The notes beneath the pieces were generated by a model. The model saw only the letters and a program-made list of their open reading frames with translations, was not told where the DNA came from and did no database searches. Shown here piece after piece: positions 49,830-59,709 of a DNA stretch of 64,000 nt (the first letter of the stretch is position 1; each line of letters starts with the position of its first letter). The stretch covers positions 11,940,938 through 12,004,937 of the forward strand of contig NC_081154.1 in NCBI RefSeq assembly GCF_958295425.1. Direction: 5' to 3'. Made by a program: the position numbers and the translations under genes. Source of the DNA: Solea solea. Taxonomy: Eukaryota > Chordata > Actinopteri > Pleuronectiformes > Soleidae.

Positions 49830-52800
49830 GAATTCTTTTATTCCTTTTCTTTAAAAATTAGCATTTTTCAGCAGTCTCAGTTTTCAGTTTACTTAGTTTT
49901 TAGATTTGTGAGTTTGTGGAGTCTGATGCATATCCACATGAGAAGCCAAATCTGGTTGAGATACCCCTGCAATCTACATTTTATAATGAAATCCTTTTAA
50001 AAGTTTGTTTAGTAAAAAAAAAAAAGAAAATTGATTTGCAAATCAAAGCTTTATTATTGCATTTGGTAAACCATTACACCATAGTCTATGAATAAATTTA
50101 AAATACTGCGTGACAGGATATTTGCTTAAGTTTTCCGCACACTTGCACCCACAAAGTTGTTGGTTTTTTTTGTTGGTTTTTAACAAACAATCTAGATATT
50201 GTATGTATTGACAATTTATCTTTAATTATATCATGCCGCCTATCAAAGATGAGGAGGTTACAAAACATGTCTATGTTGCTACTGAGCAGGTCTTCCAGAA
50301 TGAAAACAACCTCAACTCCCTTTTCCAAGAATGTAGACCATTCAAAAGAAAAACAGTGATAAACTCAAGCGTGTGAAAGAAAATACGTGAGAGTGTCGAG
50401 GAGACTGAGGCTATACCTCCCTTGGTTATGGTGTTATTAGATTCCAGATTATATGAGCAGCTCTCAGCAAGTTGCTGGGGGGGAAAAGAAGTATAGAGCA
50501 CATTGACTTGCCTAATGTTCCCACACTTCATACATTCAGTGACACAAACATACACACATCCCTCAACCACAGCCCTTGCAGGGCATGCAACGCAGTGTGA
50601 AGGCTTCATTGCAGTTCTCGCGTACGTCATTGGTTGCATCAAACAACTCAGAGCTGTTGGATCATTTTGCTGTATCATCAGACAGTGTTGGCATAGCCCA
50701 CCCAATTAATCACACTTGTGGGGACTTGTTTCTCAGTTGTCTTTTCACACGGCATGTGTGCATGTTGTGATGCCTTTGGACTCCCACCCACACAGCAACC
50801 TTTGATAAGATCAACTAGTAGCACAAAGGGGGGAGGGTGTATAAATATACTGTTAATAGCAATTTTGGCTTCCCTCTCCCCAGGGAGGCTTGTTGAAATT
50901 AGCTCTGCTCTCTCATTTCCTCTCATTAACGTGGATGAGATAGAAAAGCGGAGAGGGATGACGGATAGGAAGGGAAAAATCTACATCAACATGGGGGTGA
51001 GAGAGAGAGAGAGAGACTATCCCATTCCCATTGGTTAAAAAAACAGTTTAAACAAGGGTTTAAATGTTCTTTTTGTTTTTTTATCAATGTAAATTTGCTT
51101 AACTGGCATTCACTTAAATTGCTTTGAAGAAATGCGCAGGTTTTTATTGGCTTCACACAGCCTGCTTCATTTCTGGCAGTGACGCAAATTCCAGCATCAT
51201 TTCCATACATGCATACTCATTTTTTCAGCCCTTACTATAGCTGCTATCGAGCCATTAGCCATACATGTTTGTCATGAACCTTACTTTTTACAATTGTTTG
51301 GCTGGTGATCAATTGAGCAATCAATTAAGAGTGGGATGGACATAAAAAATACAAAACAGCAACTACTGTAACATCGTCACTGGTCTCTATGGCAGGGGGT
51401 AGTGTTGTTTTTCATCCTCCATTTTGTATGCCCACTCATTTTTGTGTGAAACAGGCTAAAGGGCAAGTCTTGTGAACCAGTTTCCCCTCATGTACCTGCT
51501 AATCATTCAGCTCATCTGCGTGCAGACCGTCTCATATCACAGCACTATATGCTATTCTATCCCATTCCCATCCTGTTACAGCTTTAAACTATATTGATAT
51601 CAGCACATTTGAGGTAACTGTCAGAGCACAGGAAAGAGTAGATAAGGAGGGAAAATTTATGATAGTGGTTTAATTTTTATTGGTGCTGCACCTTATGGGC
51701 AGCATGAAGAGAGTCCCGGAGAGAGAATTGAAAATGTCTCTGCCACTGCAAAGAAGAGACAGAAACGTTCCGTTTAAGTTTGCACATGAACCTCAAAGTG
51801 AAAAATTAATCTGACTTGGCGAGTCCCAGTATACATGCGGAGGAGAAAATCTATTTATTGGCTGTGTACGTCTGCCTCCATAGATGGCGCTGTATCTTTC
51901 TATAATCTAGTATGTATTCAATCAGTTTTGCTGTTGACCTTATTACGTCACAGAAAAACAAACAGCGAACGGCGAGTTGGGTCATGTTGTGGTTCTGTGC
52001 GCTGCATACCTGCTGTACATGTAAATCACGATATTAAATAGATCGAGCATATATCGCTCTTGTGGCGGCTGTGTTGTCCCAAGAAAGATGTCGCCGTTTG
52101 ATCCGGAAGAGTTTCCTGGTCAAAGACGGAGAAGGAAATGTTGGTGCACATGCAGAACTCCTGTCTCCTGTCCGTCTAATACAAGCTTGATTTTAGTCCG
52201 ACTAACATATTTGCATGGTATTATTGTTACAAAACAACAAGAAAGCGATATATATTTTGTGGTATCTAGCCACTTTTATTTCTCCTTCAACAACACTATG
52301 ACAGTGAATGGGATTTCATTTGTTAAAGTCAACAGAGGCAGAAACATATCTCTGTGGAAAAGAGTGACTCCACTGCTGTGGAAATCGCCTGAAAAGACCC
52401 TTTGCCTTCAACAATAGAACATCTCAAAATCAGATACAGACAAATAAAACCAAAACTGCCAATTAAGTCAGTGAAGTGGTAAATTAATCATGCAGCGACT
52501 AATTCAATTAGACAATTATGAAATAACACAGTATAATATTAAAACTTAGCAGTGTGGGTGTATCTGGTAGCTGCTCTGTGTCTCCTCCATTAAGCCGCTT
52601 GACTGTGAAGGAGAGTTGTTGATGAAGGATAATAATAACCAGCCACAAAAAGCTTGACATCTGTACTGGTTTTACTACTTTGTGTTGATGCAGCAAAACA
52701 GGCCATAACCATAAAGACCAAGCAACAAAGGATTTCTGTCATGTCCATGTCATCGGTGAAGTGAGTCCACAGTGCATCTTTTGTTATGTCATTAATTATA

Positions 52801-53134
52801 AGGGGGAACACTTACTGTCAATCAATATGCACATTGCCACATTCTAATTCAATAAGGAAGCAATTGAGCCTTTGAAGCATGTCAGCAAAGGGTTCCCTTC
52901 AGAGCCAGCACATTGACGCTGCCCCAGGAGAAACAGATCTATAATGGGAAGTTGATTCATGACAATATTTTAACTCAGAGTCAACTGGTGACAGAACAAT
53001 ATAGGGACACATATGATGTAATGTATTGATGTGTTTGAATGTGAATCTGTTGAATCAATAGCACAGTGAAATTACTGACATTACTGACTGAAAAAGCTGC
53101 TGCCCTAAACAAAAGTGTCAAATTGTATATGCTT

Positions 53135-53945
53135 TCAGTACAAGTAGTCATTTCTATTCCGGTCCATCCTGGTCACTCCCAACGAAAATCTAATCTTCAG
53201 CTCTGCCACCTCCAGCTCCGCCTCCTGTCTCTTAGACAGTGGCCCCGTCTCCAATCCATACATCATAGCTGGCTTTGTAGATCTTCCCTTTAACTTCTGC
53301 TTCTCTCACACATCACCCGTGACAATCGTCTCCACCCACTCCACCCTGCCTGCACTCTCTTCTTCACCTCTTTAGTGAACTGTCAATTGCTTTGAATGGT
53401 TGGACCCCAGATATTTAAACTCATCCACTTGCTACCGCTACTCTTTGCATCTTCACTGTACCACCTGTCTCCCTGTCATGTGGTACACTTTCTTGGCATG
53501 AGACCATACTGCTCCTCACTGATCTTCACTTCTTTCCTTAATCGAGCTTCAACAACTATTTACCATGTATTCATGGTGTGTTTGATCAACGTTACACGTC
53601 TGTAATTGCTACAGCGATGCACATCACCCACTACAATGTGGTCAAAAAGTCCATTTCTTTTTCTCCTAGACATCTCCATACCACCATCGGTATGTCATCC
53701 AGACCAACTGCCTTTGCACTCTTCATCCTCTTCATCGCTGCCCTCACTTCCTCCTTACAAATCCTCTGCACTACCTGAGGCACTGTCTCCCCTCCACCTG
53801 TCCTCCTCTCTCACTTTTATCATTCTTTAGCTCAAATAAATCATCAAACAAATCCTTCTTCACTTGTTAGTACGTTTCCATCTCTGTCCTCAGTCCCTCT
53901 AACCTGCTGCACATTCTTTCCAGCTCTGTCTCCAAGTCTCGCCAA
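53135..53945 (-). pseudogene. Degraded RTE-like LINE reverse transcriptase
   Basis: Minus-strand translation in shifting frames shows KRMKSAKAVGLDDIP (53700-53733), an EEQYG block near 53.5 kb, DEFKYLGS (53399-53425) and a distal block with YGLE, KRQEAELEVAELKI and LGVTRMDRNRND (53140-53260). The order and motifs are those of RTE-clade non-LTR retrotransposons common in fish. Only about 80 bases separate the EEQYG and DEFKYLGS blocks, so the catalytic YxDD segment is deleted. Several stops and frameshifts confirm it is inactive. Confidence 0.7.
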
Positions 53946-54661
53946 ACCAATATTTGGTTACAAAAACGTGTTCACAGTGAAGATAATTCATGCTTCATGC
54001 TTTACAATGTTGTCCCGAACAAAATGGATTCATAAAGTGTTATTAAAAATTGGTGTTTGTGAAAGGCGAGGGAGCTGGTGTTACTGATAAGAACAATGTA
54101 ACTGAACCAAACAAGCAGAAACCTTGGTGTTGACATTGATTAGTTTAGGGAAAAATATTTAACAACATTTCTCCTCATAAATTAATAATAGCAAATGTTG
54201 AAGCAAAAAGAGATTTTCTGCTTTTTCAAGTTGTATTTCATTTCAAGATAAAGACCTTGGAGTTTTACATTGCAATCCATATTAAATAAGCTATTTCCAA
54301 GTCTGTTTTTGACTTTTGTTCTTGCATTTCATATAAAATTAGATATTTTGATGTCATGGGAAAATCTGTATAAAACCCGTAATGAAAACTTAATTTCAGC
54401 GCGGCTAAGAAACTTCTCATGTGCACCACTTTGACTTATCTGACCTTCAATCAGTCAACCACAGCTAATGGTCGACAATGTGCTCTTTCTGCCCTGACAG
54501 CCACACACAGGCCACACAGGAGGGCAGTGCGTCTCCTCATCACCCTCATTTACTGTGGTCCCACTAACAAGGGATGACAAACAAGATGAGAACAAAAGGT
54601 GTGAGGAAGCAGCTTAACAAGTCCTGTGATTACTCATTCACGACTCTTATCTCCCCCACAG

Positions 54662-54733
54662 ACTCTCCTATCGAACTGGACAGGACACGGCCAACTGTGA
54701 CACATGCCGGAACAGCGCATGCATTATTTACAG
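54662..54733 (+). CDS. insyn2a: INSYN2A second coding exon
   Basis: This 72-nt exon lies between a ctccccacag acceptor and a gttagt donor. One base completes the split glycine of the first coding exon, then 23 codons read LSYRTGQDTANCDTC and RNSACIIY, and two bases remain for the next codon. This is the conserved cysteine-containing motif of the FAM196 family. The final coding exon, expected to begin with VELDF, was not found before 64000. The intron after this exon carries the DIRS retrotransposon. Confidence 0.92.
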
Positions 54734-55692
54734 GTTAGTAACCATTACTCTTCAAAGACACCACGATCCAAGCGTGTCCTCTCCTCTCTAAAGGAAGCAA
54801 GCGCTGGTTAAAAAAAGGCCCGGTAGAGAGGCAGTGCAGGGCAGGGGATGCAAGATTAATGTGGACACTGTTAATGAGCACATGGAGATTTGTGACATTT
54901 ACACATCACAAGCTCTCTCTTTTTGAATCGACACATCTCTTTCAGTCTCCTTTGTCACTTCATATCCTTATATTCACTGAGGGGCACAAGGTTGAAAAGT
55001 AGAGGATACATTCTGTCAAAGTGGGTGAGCATAGGGCAACAAAAGGTGAAATTCATTACCGTCCAGACATCATGAAATATCATCACTGTGTGCTGTTGCC
55101 AAGCCAACTGAGCCTCTGCATACTTGCAAATTCAGTCCCAATTAGTAGGCAACCAGTCTGATGTGAGTCCGGAGTCATTAGTTTTCTTGAGTATATAGTC
55201 ATCGCCTTACAAAGGCACAGTATGTGTGTGTGTGGGTGTGTGTGTGTAATAATAGTTACAACATTAGTTGACAACAGTTACACAAATTAGCCGAAGAACT
55301 TGCATCTGTTCCAATAGCTTATTAAGTTTTAAAAATGGTTGCAGCTTCTCAGGTAAGAGAATTTTCTCTGAACTGTGTCCTGCTACATATTCTAACATGT
55401 TTGAGGATCTAAGAGACTAAACAAATCACAGACAAGCTTTAGCTTTGTGCTAAATGTTAAAATTCTTGATACTGAAACGCTCACAGCAGGTATAATCTCT
55501 ACCATGGTCACCATTTTAGTATTGTTGTATATAATAAGTGAGTATATCGCAGGTCATTAAAAAAAGGATCTTCACATTTAGATGAAATCCACAATAGAAG
55601 TCAGGATAATTCACACTGAACTTCAAATCAAACCCAGCCCAGCCTCTGGAAACATGAATAGCAAATCATCCAGTAACAGCAGAAGTCAGTCA
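54734..55692. other. INSYN2A intron left of the DIRS element
   Basis: Plain intron with a short TG run near 55222. It ends in tcagtcag directly before the insertion. Confidence 0.65.
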
Positions 55693-55713
55693 GTTCTCTT
55701 TCAAACCTCCCTC

Positions 55714-55863
55714 GGTATCTCACTATGGGAAACGCCCTCTGCGTGACCGATCATGGAAGCTCCAATGACACCACGTCTGTCATATGACAGACCAATCAGC
55801 TCGAGATGCACGGGCCAGCTCGCCCCCCTTATAAGCGCCCTGCGCTCCGCACCCGCCATTCTC
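55714..55863 (+). repeat. DIRS left inverted terminal repeat
   Basis: This 150-bp arm is the exact reverse complement of 59560-59709 by eye. It contains a 14-bp palindrome (ctgtcatatgacag) and a ttataag motif about 115 bp in, which could act as a TATA-like promoter element for the element transcript. A further 21 bp outside it (55693-55713) are specific to the left end. Confidence 0.93.
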
Positions 55864-56105
55864 GCTTTCTTCCACTGTGAAGATCACCGAGCTCCTCAGG
55901 TCCTGTTTGAGATTATTCATTTAACTGCTCTTCCGACGCGCCGTCAAGGTAGTCACCGAGCGTGAATATTTCTATATTCAGGACTTTACACTGTTTTTTG
56001 TTTCTCGCTGCTTTCGTTGAGAAAGCTAGGCGTTTTTTGTACACTTCGTTAGCCGTCGAGGTCTGACGTGGTGTTTCTTTTCTTTACTGACCGTCAAGGT
56101 TAGGT
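55864..56105 (+). other. DIRS leader between left repeat and first frame
   Basis: This 240-bp stretch holds no recognised gene. The gag frame of a complete DIRS element would begin just downstream. It is G+C-richer than the surrounding intron, like the rest of the element. Confidence 0.6.
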
Positions 56106-58283
56106 ATGACTACCGCATCCTCTAAGGGGGCAATGGCCAGCGGCAAGGTGAAAGACGTCGAGTCCCGCCCTTGTCCAGCCGGTTGCGGTTTCGCAATTTC
56201 GGGGAGAGAAATTCAAGTTCAGAGGGTAGAGGGAAAACGTGCTATGTTCACACCAAGCACTTCACATGGTTTTTTAATAAACACGCTGTTGCATCCAGGC
56301 TTATTCACAAAGCCGAGGGCGAAGCAAAAACAAAACAAAACAAAAAACCAAGAGGTGCAGGACAGTCTGTCGCCACCAGAGGGCGCAACTGGTCCGTTAA
56401 GCTTCAGGCCCCCTGGTCCTCTCGCTGTCAGAGCGGAGGTTTGGCGCGCATGCGCAGTCAACCCCTGGGTGTTTACAACCGTTGTCAGGGGTTACAGGCT
56501 GCAGTTTGCGATGAAGCCGCCTCGCTTTAACGGGGTGCTGACGACAGAAGCTTCTGGGGAAGCCGCGGAGGCTTTAGAGAGCGAAATATCTTTTCTATTA
56601 AGCCGAGGGGCGGTTCGCATTGTACCGGAGGGGGAGAGAAATCAGGGTTTTTACTCCCGTTATTTTCTCATCCCAAAGAAAGGCGGTTCGCTACGTCCGA
56701 TCCTGGATCTGCGTTGCCTCAATCTACACCTCCGAAAATACAAGTTCAAAATGCTCACACACAATGTTCTGTTCCGATCCATCAGACCAGGCGATTGGTT
56801 CACTATTGTGGATCTGCAGGACGCTTATTTTCATATAAGCATATATCCAGCACACAGGAAATATCTCAGGTTTGCTTTCAAGGGAGCAGCCTACGAGTAC
56901 CAGACCCTGCCTTTCGGGCTGTCGTTAGCTCCGAGGGTCTTCAGCAAATGTGTGGAAGCAGCTCTGAACCCGGTGCGAGCATCGGGCCTCAGAGTGTTTG
57001 CTTATCTGGACGATTTTCTCCTTTGCGCTCCCAGCAGGGAGGAGGCGGGGAGGGACACGCAGAGACTGATAGTCAGGCTGAACAGCCTAGGCTTCAGTAT
57101 AAACCAAACAAAGAGTGTTTTGTCTCCCACTCAGAATATCGAGTATTTGGGTCTCGAAATAAACTCTGTTTCATTTCGGGTATTTCTGTCTCAGGTTCGG
57201 GCGGAAAATTTTCGCCGTCACTTGGCTCTCTTTCAGCGGGGAAATTCAGTGTCATTACGAGACTGTCTTCGGCTGTCAGGGCTGATGGCATCATCAATTT
57301 CTGTCGTCCCTCAGGGACTGCTGAAAATGAGGGATTTTCAGCGCTGGGTAACCTCGCTGCGCCTGGACGCACGACGTCATCTCAGACGTATGGTGAGGGT
57401 TTCCCCGGAATGCTGCCTAGCTCTCCGTTACTGGAGAGACCCGGGGATATTCACTTCCGGCGTCCCACTGGGAGCCGTAGTGATGAGGAAAACAGTTACG
57501 ACAGATGCCTCGTTAACGGGGTGGGGAGCGGTTTTCGAGGGGAGGTCAGTGAACGGGACCTGGCCCCCGACGCTTCTCCAGGCACATATAAACTACCTGG
57601 AGCTGTTGGCTGTTTTCCTGGCACTCAAACATTTTCTGCCTCTCCTGGGAAGGTGTCATGTGTTGGTCAGAGCGGACAACACAACAGCCGTAGCCTACAT
57701 AAACAGACAGGGAGGCACGCGCTCTGTGAAGTTACACAGGCTGGCTCAGAGTCTGATATTATGGGGCAGCGAACACCTGTTGTCGTTACGCGCGGCGCAC
57801 GTGCCGGGTGTACTGAACAGCGGAGCGGATTTACTCTCCAGAGGGAATCCCCTGTATGGCGAGTGGAGACTGAACCCCGAGGTGCTCCACCAGGTATGGG
57901 AGAGGTTCGGCCGAGCGTCCGTAGATCTCTTCGCATCGCACGAAAACGCACAGTGTCCCCTGTTTTTCTCGTTAAGAGACCGGGACGCACCGCTGGGTGC
58001 GGACGCACTGGCGCACCCGTGGCCAAACGTGCTGCTGTATGCGTTTCCTCCGCTCGGCCTCATCACTCCGATTCTGATCAGAGTGAGGGAACAGAAGTTA
58101 TCACTAATCCTGATAGCTCCTTACTGGCCCAGCAGACCGTGGATGGCGGAGCTGATGCAGCTCGTCCACAGCCAGCCATGGCCGTTGCCGTTACGCGCGG
58201 ACTTGGTGTCACAAGCGCGCGGGCAGATTTTTCATCCACACCCCGAACGGCTGGCTCTCTGGGCTTGGCACGTGAGAGGGTGA
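56106..58283 (+). CDS. DIRS reverse transcriptase/RNase H, with gag remnant at N-terminus
   Basis: This 725-codon frame starts at the first ATG after the leader. Residues about 20-32 read RPCPAGCGFAISG, resembling the start of a DIRS gag zinc-binding region, but the expected following cysteine/histidine residues are absent. A lysine- and glutamine-rich stretch follows. Reverse transcriptase covers roughly residues 150-400, with the catalytic motif YLDD at 300-303. RNase H follows with acidic residues at D467 (TTDAS), E499 (ELLAV), D524 (RADNT) and D575 (GADLLSRG). It copies the element RNA into DNA and removes the RNA strand. There are no internal stops. The start may not be the native one, because the gag part looks internally deleted. 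Confidence 0.9.
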   Translation: MTTASSKGAMASGKVKDVESRPCPAGCGFAISGREIQVQRVEGKRAMFTPSTSHGFLINTLLHPGLFTKPRAKQKQNKTKNQEVQDSLSPPEGATGPLSFRPPGPLAVRAEVWRACAVNPWVFTTVVRGYRLQFAMKPPRFNGVLTTEASGEAAEALESEISFLLSRGAVRIVPEGERNQGFYSRYFLIPKKGGSLRPILDLRCLNLHLRKYKFKMLTHNVLFRSIRPGDWFTIVDLQDAYFHISIYPAHRKYLRFAFKGAAYEYQTLPFGLSLAPRVFSKCVEAALNPVRASGLRVFAYLDDFLLCAPSREEAGRDTQRLIVRLNSLGFSINQTKSVLSPTQNIEYLGLEINSVSFRVFLSQVRAENFRRHLALFQRGNSVSLRDCLRLSGLMASSISVVPQGLLKMRDFQRWVTSLRLDARRHLRRMVRVSPECCLALRYWRDPGIFTSGVPLGAVVMRKTVTTDASLTGWGAVFEGRSVNGTWPPTLLQAHINYLELLAVFLALKHFLPLLGRCHVLVRADNTTAVAYINRQGGTRSVKLHRLAQSLILWGSEHLLSLRAAHVPGVLNSGADLLSRGNPLYGEWRLNPEVLHQVWERFGRASVDLFASHENAQCPLFFSLRDRDAPLGADALAHPWPNVLLYAFPPLGLITPILIRVREQKLSLILIAPYWPSRPWMAELMQLVHSQPWPLPLRADLVSQARGQIFHPHPERLALWAWHVRG

Positions 58284-59326
58284 ATTTACAGGAGTCTGGT
58301 CTCCCATCTAGGGTGATTGAGACTATTCAATGCGCAAGGGCGCCATCCACGCGATCATTATATGATAATAAATGGCGCGTGTTTGAACGGTGGTGTGAGG
58401 CTAAGCAGATTATTCCGTTTCAGTGCTCGGTCCCAGAGGTGTTATGCTTCCTGCAGGACTTAATGGACGGTGATAAAGCTTTTTCCACCATTAAGGTTTA
58501 TTTGGCCGCTGTTTCAGCTTGTCATGTGGGGTTTGGAGGTGCACCTGTCGGGCAGCACCCTCTAATTAAGAGGTTCATGCGGGGTGCGCGCCGCCTGCGG
58601 CCCGTGCGTAAACCTCTGGTCCCGTCATGGGATTTACCCATGGTTCTGGAGGCGCTCTCAGGGTTGCCCTTCGAGCCGTTAGAGTTTGCTGATTTAAAGG
58701 TACTCTCCCTTAAAACTATCCTGCTTCTGGCTTTGACATCAGCTAGCAGGATCGGTGAGTTACATGCTTTGTCTGTGCACGACTCATGTATGAGTCGTGC
58801 ACAGATTATCTCCGCAGATTATGGGAAAGTGATACTACGTCCTAACCCGGCATTTGTGCCTAAGGTTAGTGATTCTGCCTACAGCTGTTCCACACTTGAG
58901 CTGCTCGCTTTTCACCCACCGCCGTTTGCAGGAGAGGATGAAAAACGGCTCAATGCTCTGTGTCCTGTGAGAGCTTTACGCATCTACGTGGACAGGACCA
59001 AAGGGTTCAGAAAGAGCAACCAGCTTTTCGTGTCCTGGGCTCCTTCTCACAGGGGGAGGGCCCTGACGCGCCAGCGCCTGTCACACTGGGTGGTGCAGGC
59101 TATAATCCTGGCTCACGAGAGTCGTGGGCTGCAGCCCCCGGATGGGCTTCGGGCCCACTCCACCAGGGGCATAGCCACCTCATGGGCCCTTTTCAGGGGC
59201 GTATCAGTGAGGGATATTTGTGCCGCTGCCAGTTGGGCATCCCCACACACGTTCATTCGGTTTTACAGGCTGGATGTGACCAGGACTTCTCTGGCTCATT
59301 CAGTCCTGAGTGTGGGTTCATGTTGA
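56714..59326 (+). CDS. DIRS tyrosine recombinase (functional part about 58.2-59.3 kb)
   Basis: The frame is open for 870 codons and overlaps the reverse transcriptase frame by about 1.57 kb. Only the distal part is recognisable. From about residue 515 it reads VNLQESGLPSRVIETIQ, then an N-terminal SAM-like core-binding domain (RAPSTRSLYDNKWRVFERW). The catalytic domain has R679 (SASRIGELHAL), the HSTR box H815-R818, W about 841 and nucleophile Y851 (RFYRLD). The enzyme inserts the circular DNA by strand exchange through a phosphotyrosine link. The true start is uncertain; the first roughly 500 codons may be an incidental open frame over the other gene. Confidence 0.88.
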   Translation: MPQSTPPKIQVQNAHTQCSVPIHQTRRLVHYCGSAGRLFSYKHISSTQEISQVCFQGSSLRVPDPAFRAVVSSEGLQQMCGSSSEPGASIGPQSVCLSGRFSPLRSQQGGGGEGHAETDSQAEQPRLQYKPNKECFVSHSEYRVFGSRNKLCFISGISVSGSGGKFSPSLGSLSAGKFSVITRLSSAVRADGIINFCRPSGTAENEGFSALGNLAAPGRTTSSQTYGEGFPGMLPSSPLLERPGDIHFRRPTGSRSDEENSYDRCLVNGVGSGFRGEVSERDLAPDASPGTYKLPGAVGCFPGTQTFSASPGKVSCVGQSGQHNSRSLHKQTGRHALCEVTQAGSESDIMGQRTPVVVTRGARAGCTEQRSGFTLQRESPVWRVETEPRGAPPGMGEVRPSVRRSLRIARKRTVSPVFLVKRPGRTAGCGRTGAPVAKRAAVCVSSARPHHSDSDQSEGTEVITNPDSSLLAQQTVDGGADAARPQPAMAVAVTRGLGVTSARADFSSTPRTAGSLGLARERVNLQESGLPSRVIETIQCARAPSTRSLYDNKWRVFERWCEAKQIIPFQCSVPEVLCFLQDLMDGDKAFSTIKVYLAAVSACHVGFGGAPVGQHPLIKRFMRGARRLRPVRKPLVPSWDLPMVLEALSGLPFEPLEFADLKVLSLKTILLLALTSASRIGELHALSVHDSCMSRAQIISADYGKVILRPNPAFVPKVSDSAYSCSTLELLAFHPPPFAGEDEKRLNALCPVRALRIYVDRTKGFRKSNQLFVSWAPSHRGRALTRQRLSHWVVQAIILAHESRGLQPPDGLRAHSTRGIATSWALFRGVSVRDICAAASWASPHTFIRFYRLDVTRTSLAHSVLSVGSC
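58774..58803. repeat. Hairpin inside the tyrosine recombinase frame
   Basis: Two 13-bp arms (tgtgcacgactca and its complement) flank a four-base loop. It lies just after the codon of catalytic R679. Confidence 0.85.
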
Positions 59327-59424
59327 TTGCGTGCTAGCCCATGGGGAGGGTTTAGGGTGTCGACCCACTGCGGGTCGCGGCTTTGAGGGCTTCGGAGCAT
59401 GCAAATCCGGGAGTGGGCTATATC

Positions 59425-59514
59425 TCCCATAGTGAGATACCGAGGGAGGTTTGAAAGAGAACTTTAGGTTACTCACGTAACCCCGGTTCTCTGATAACCG
59501 AGTGAGGTATCTCA
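59425..59514. repeat. DIRS internal complementary region
   Basis: The first 38 bases (59425-59462) are the reverse complement of the left end (55694-55731 or so). The next 52 (59463-59514) are the reverse complement of the right end (59701-59752). The block therefore encodes the two ends joined together. In the accepted DIRS model it templates completion of the ends and formation of the circular intermediate. A short inverted repeat (ggttac / gtaacc) lies beside the junction. Confidence 0.92.
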
Positions 59515-59559
59515 CACACACTGCCCTACTTGCATAGGTGGGGTGGAAGAAATACGCTT

Positions 59560-59709
59560 GAGAATGGCGGGTGCGGAGCGCAGGGCGCTTATAAGGGGGG
59601 CGAGCTGGCCCGTGCATCTCGAGCTGATTGGTCTGTCATATGACAGACGTGGTGTCATTGGAGCTTCCATGATCGGTCACGCAGAGGGCGTTTCCCATAG
59701 TGAGATACC
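59560..59709 (-). repeat. DIRS right inverted terminal repeat
   Basis: This is the reverse-complement partner of 55714-55863 with no mismatch seen over 150 bp. It is followed by a 44-bp right-end extension (59710-59753) that differs from the left end, as usual for DIRS elements. Confidence 0.93.

Larger units (their letters stand above)
46698..54661. other. INSYN2A intron between the two coding exons
   Basis: It contains the SINE-tail fragment (46.87 kb), the fold-back MITE (49.5 kb) and the RTE-like LINE fossil (53.1-53.9 kb). The rest is plain AT-rich sequence. Confidence 0.65.

Noticed and set aside
56219..58066. Minus-strand frames of 80-119 codons within the DIRS element
   Set aside because: They are antisense shadows of the reverse transcriptase gene.
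58960..59337. 125-codon plus-strand frame at the end of the DIRS element
   Set aside because: It overlaps the recombinase domain in another frame and has no domain of its own.
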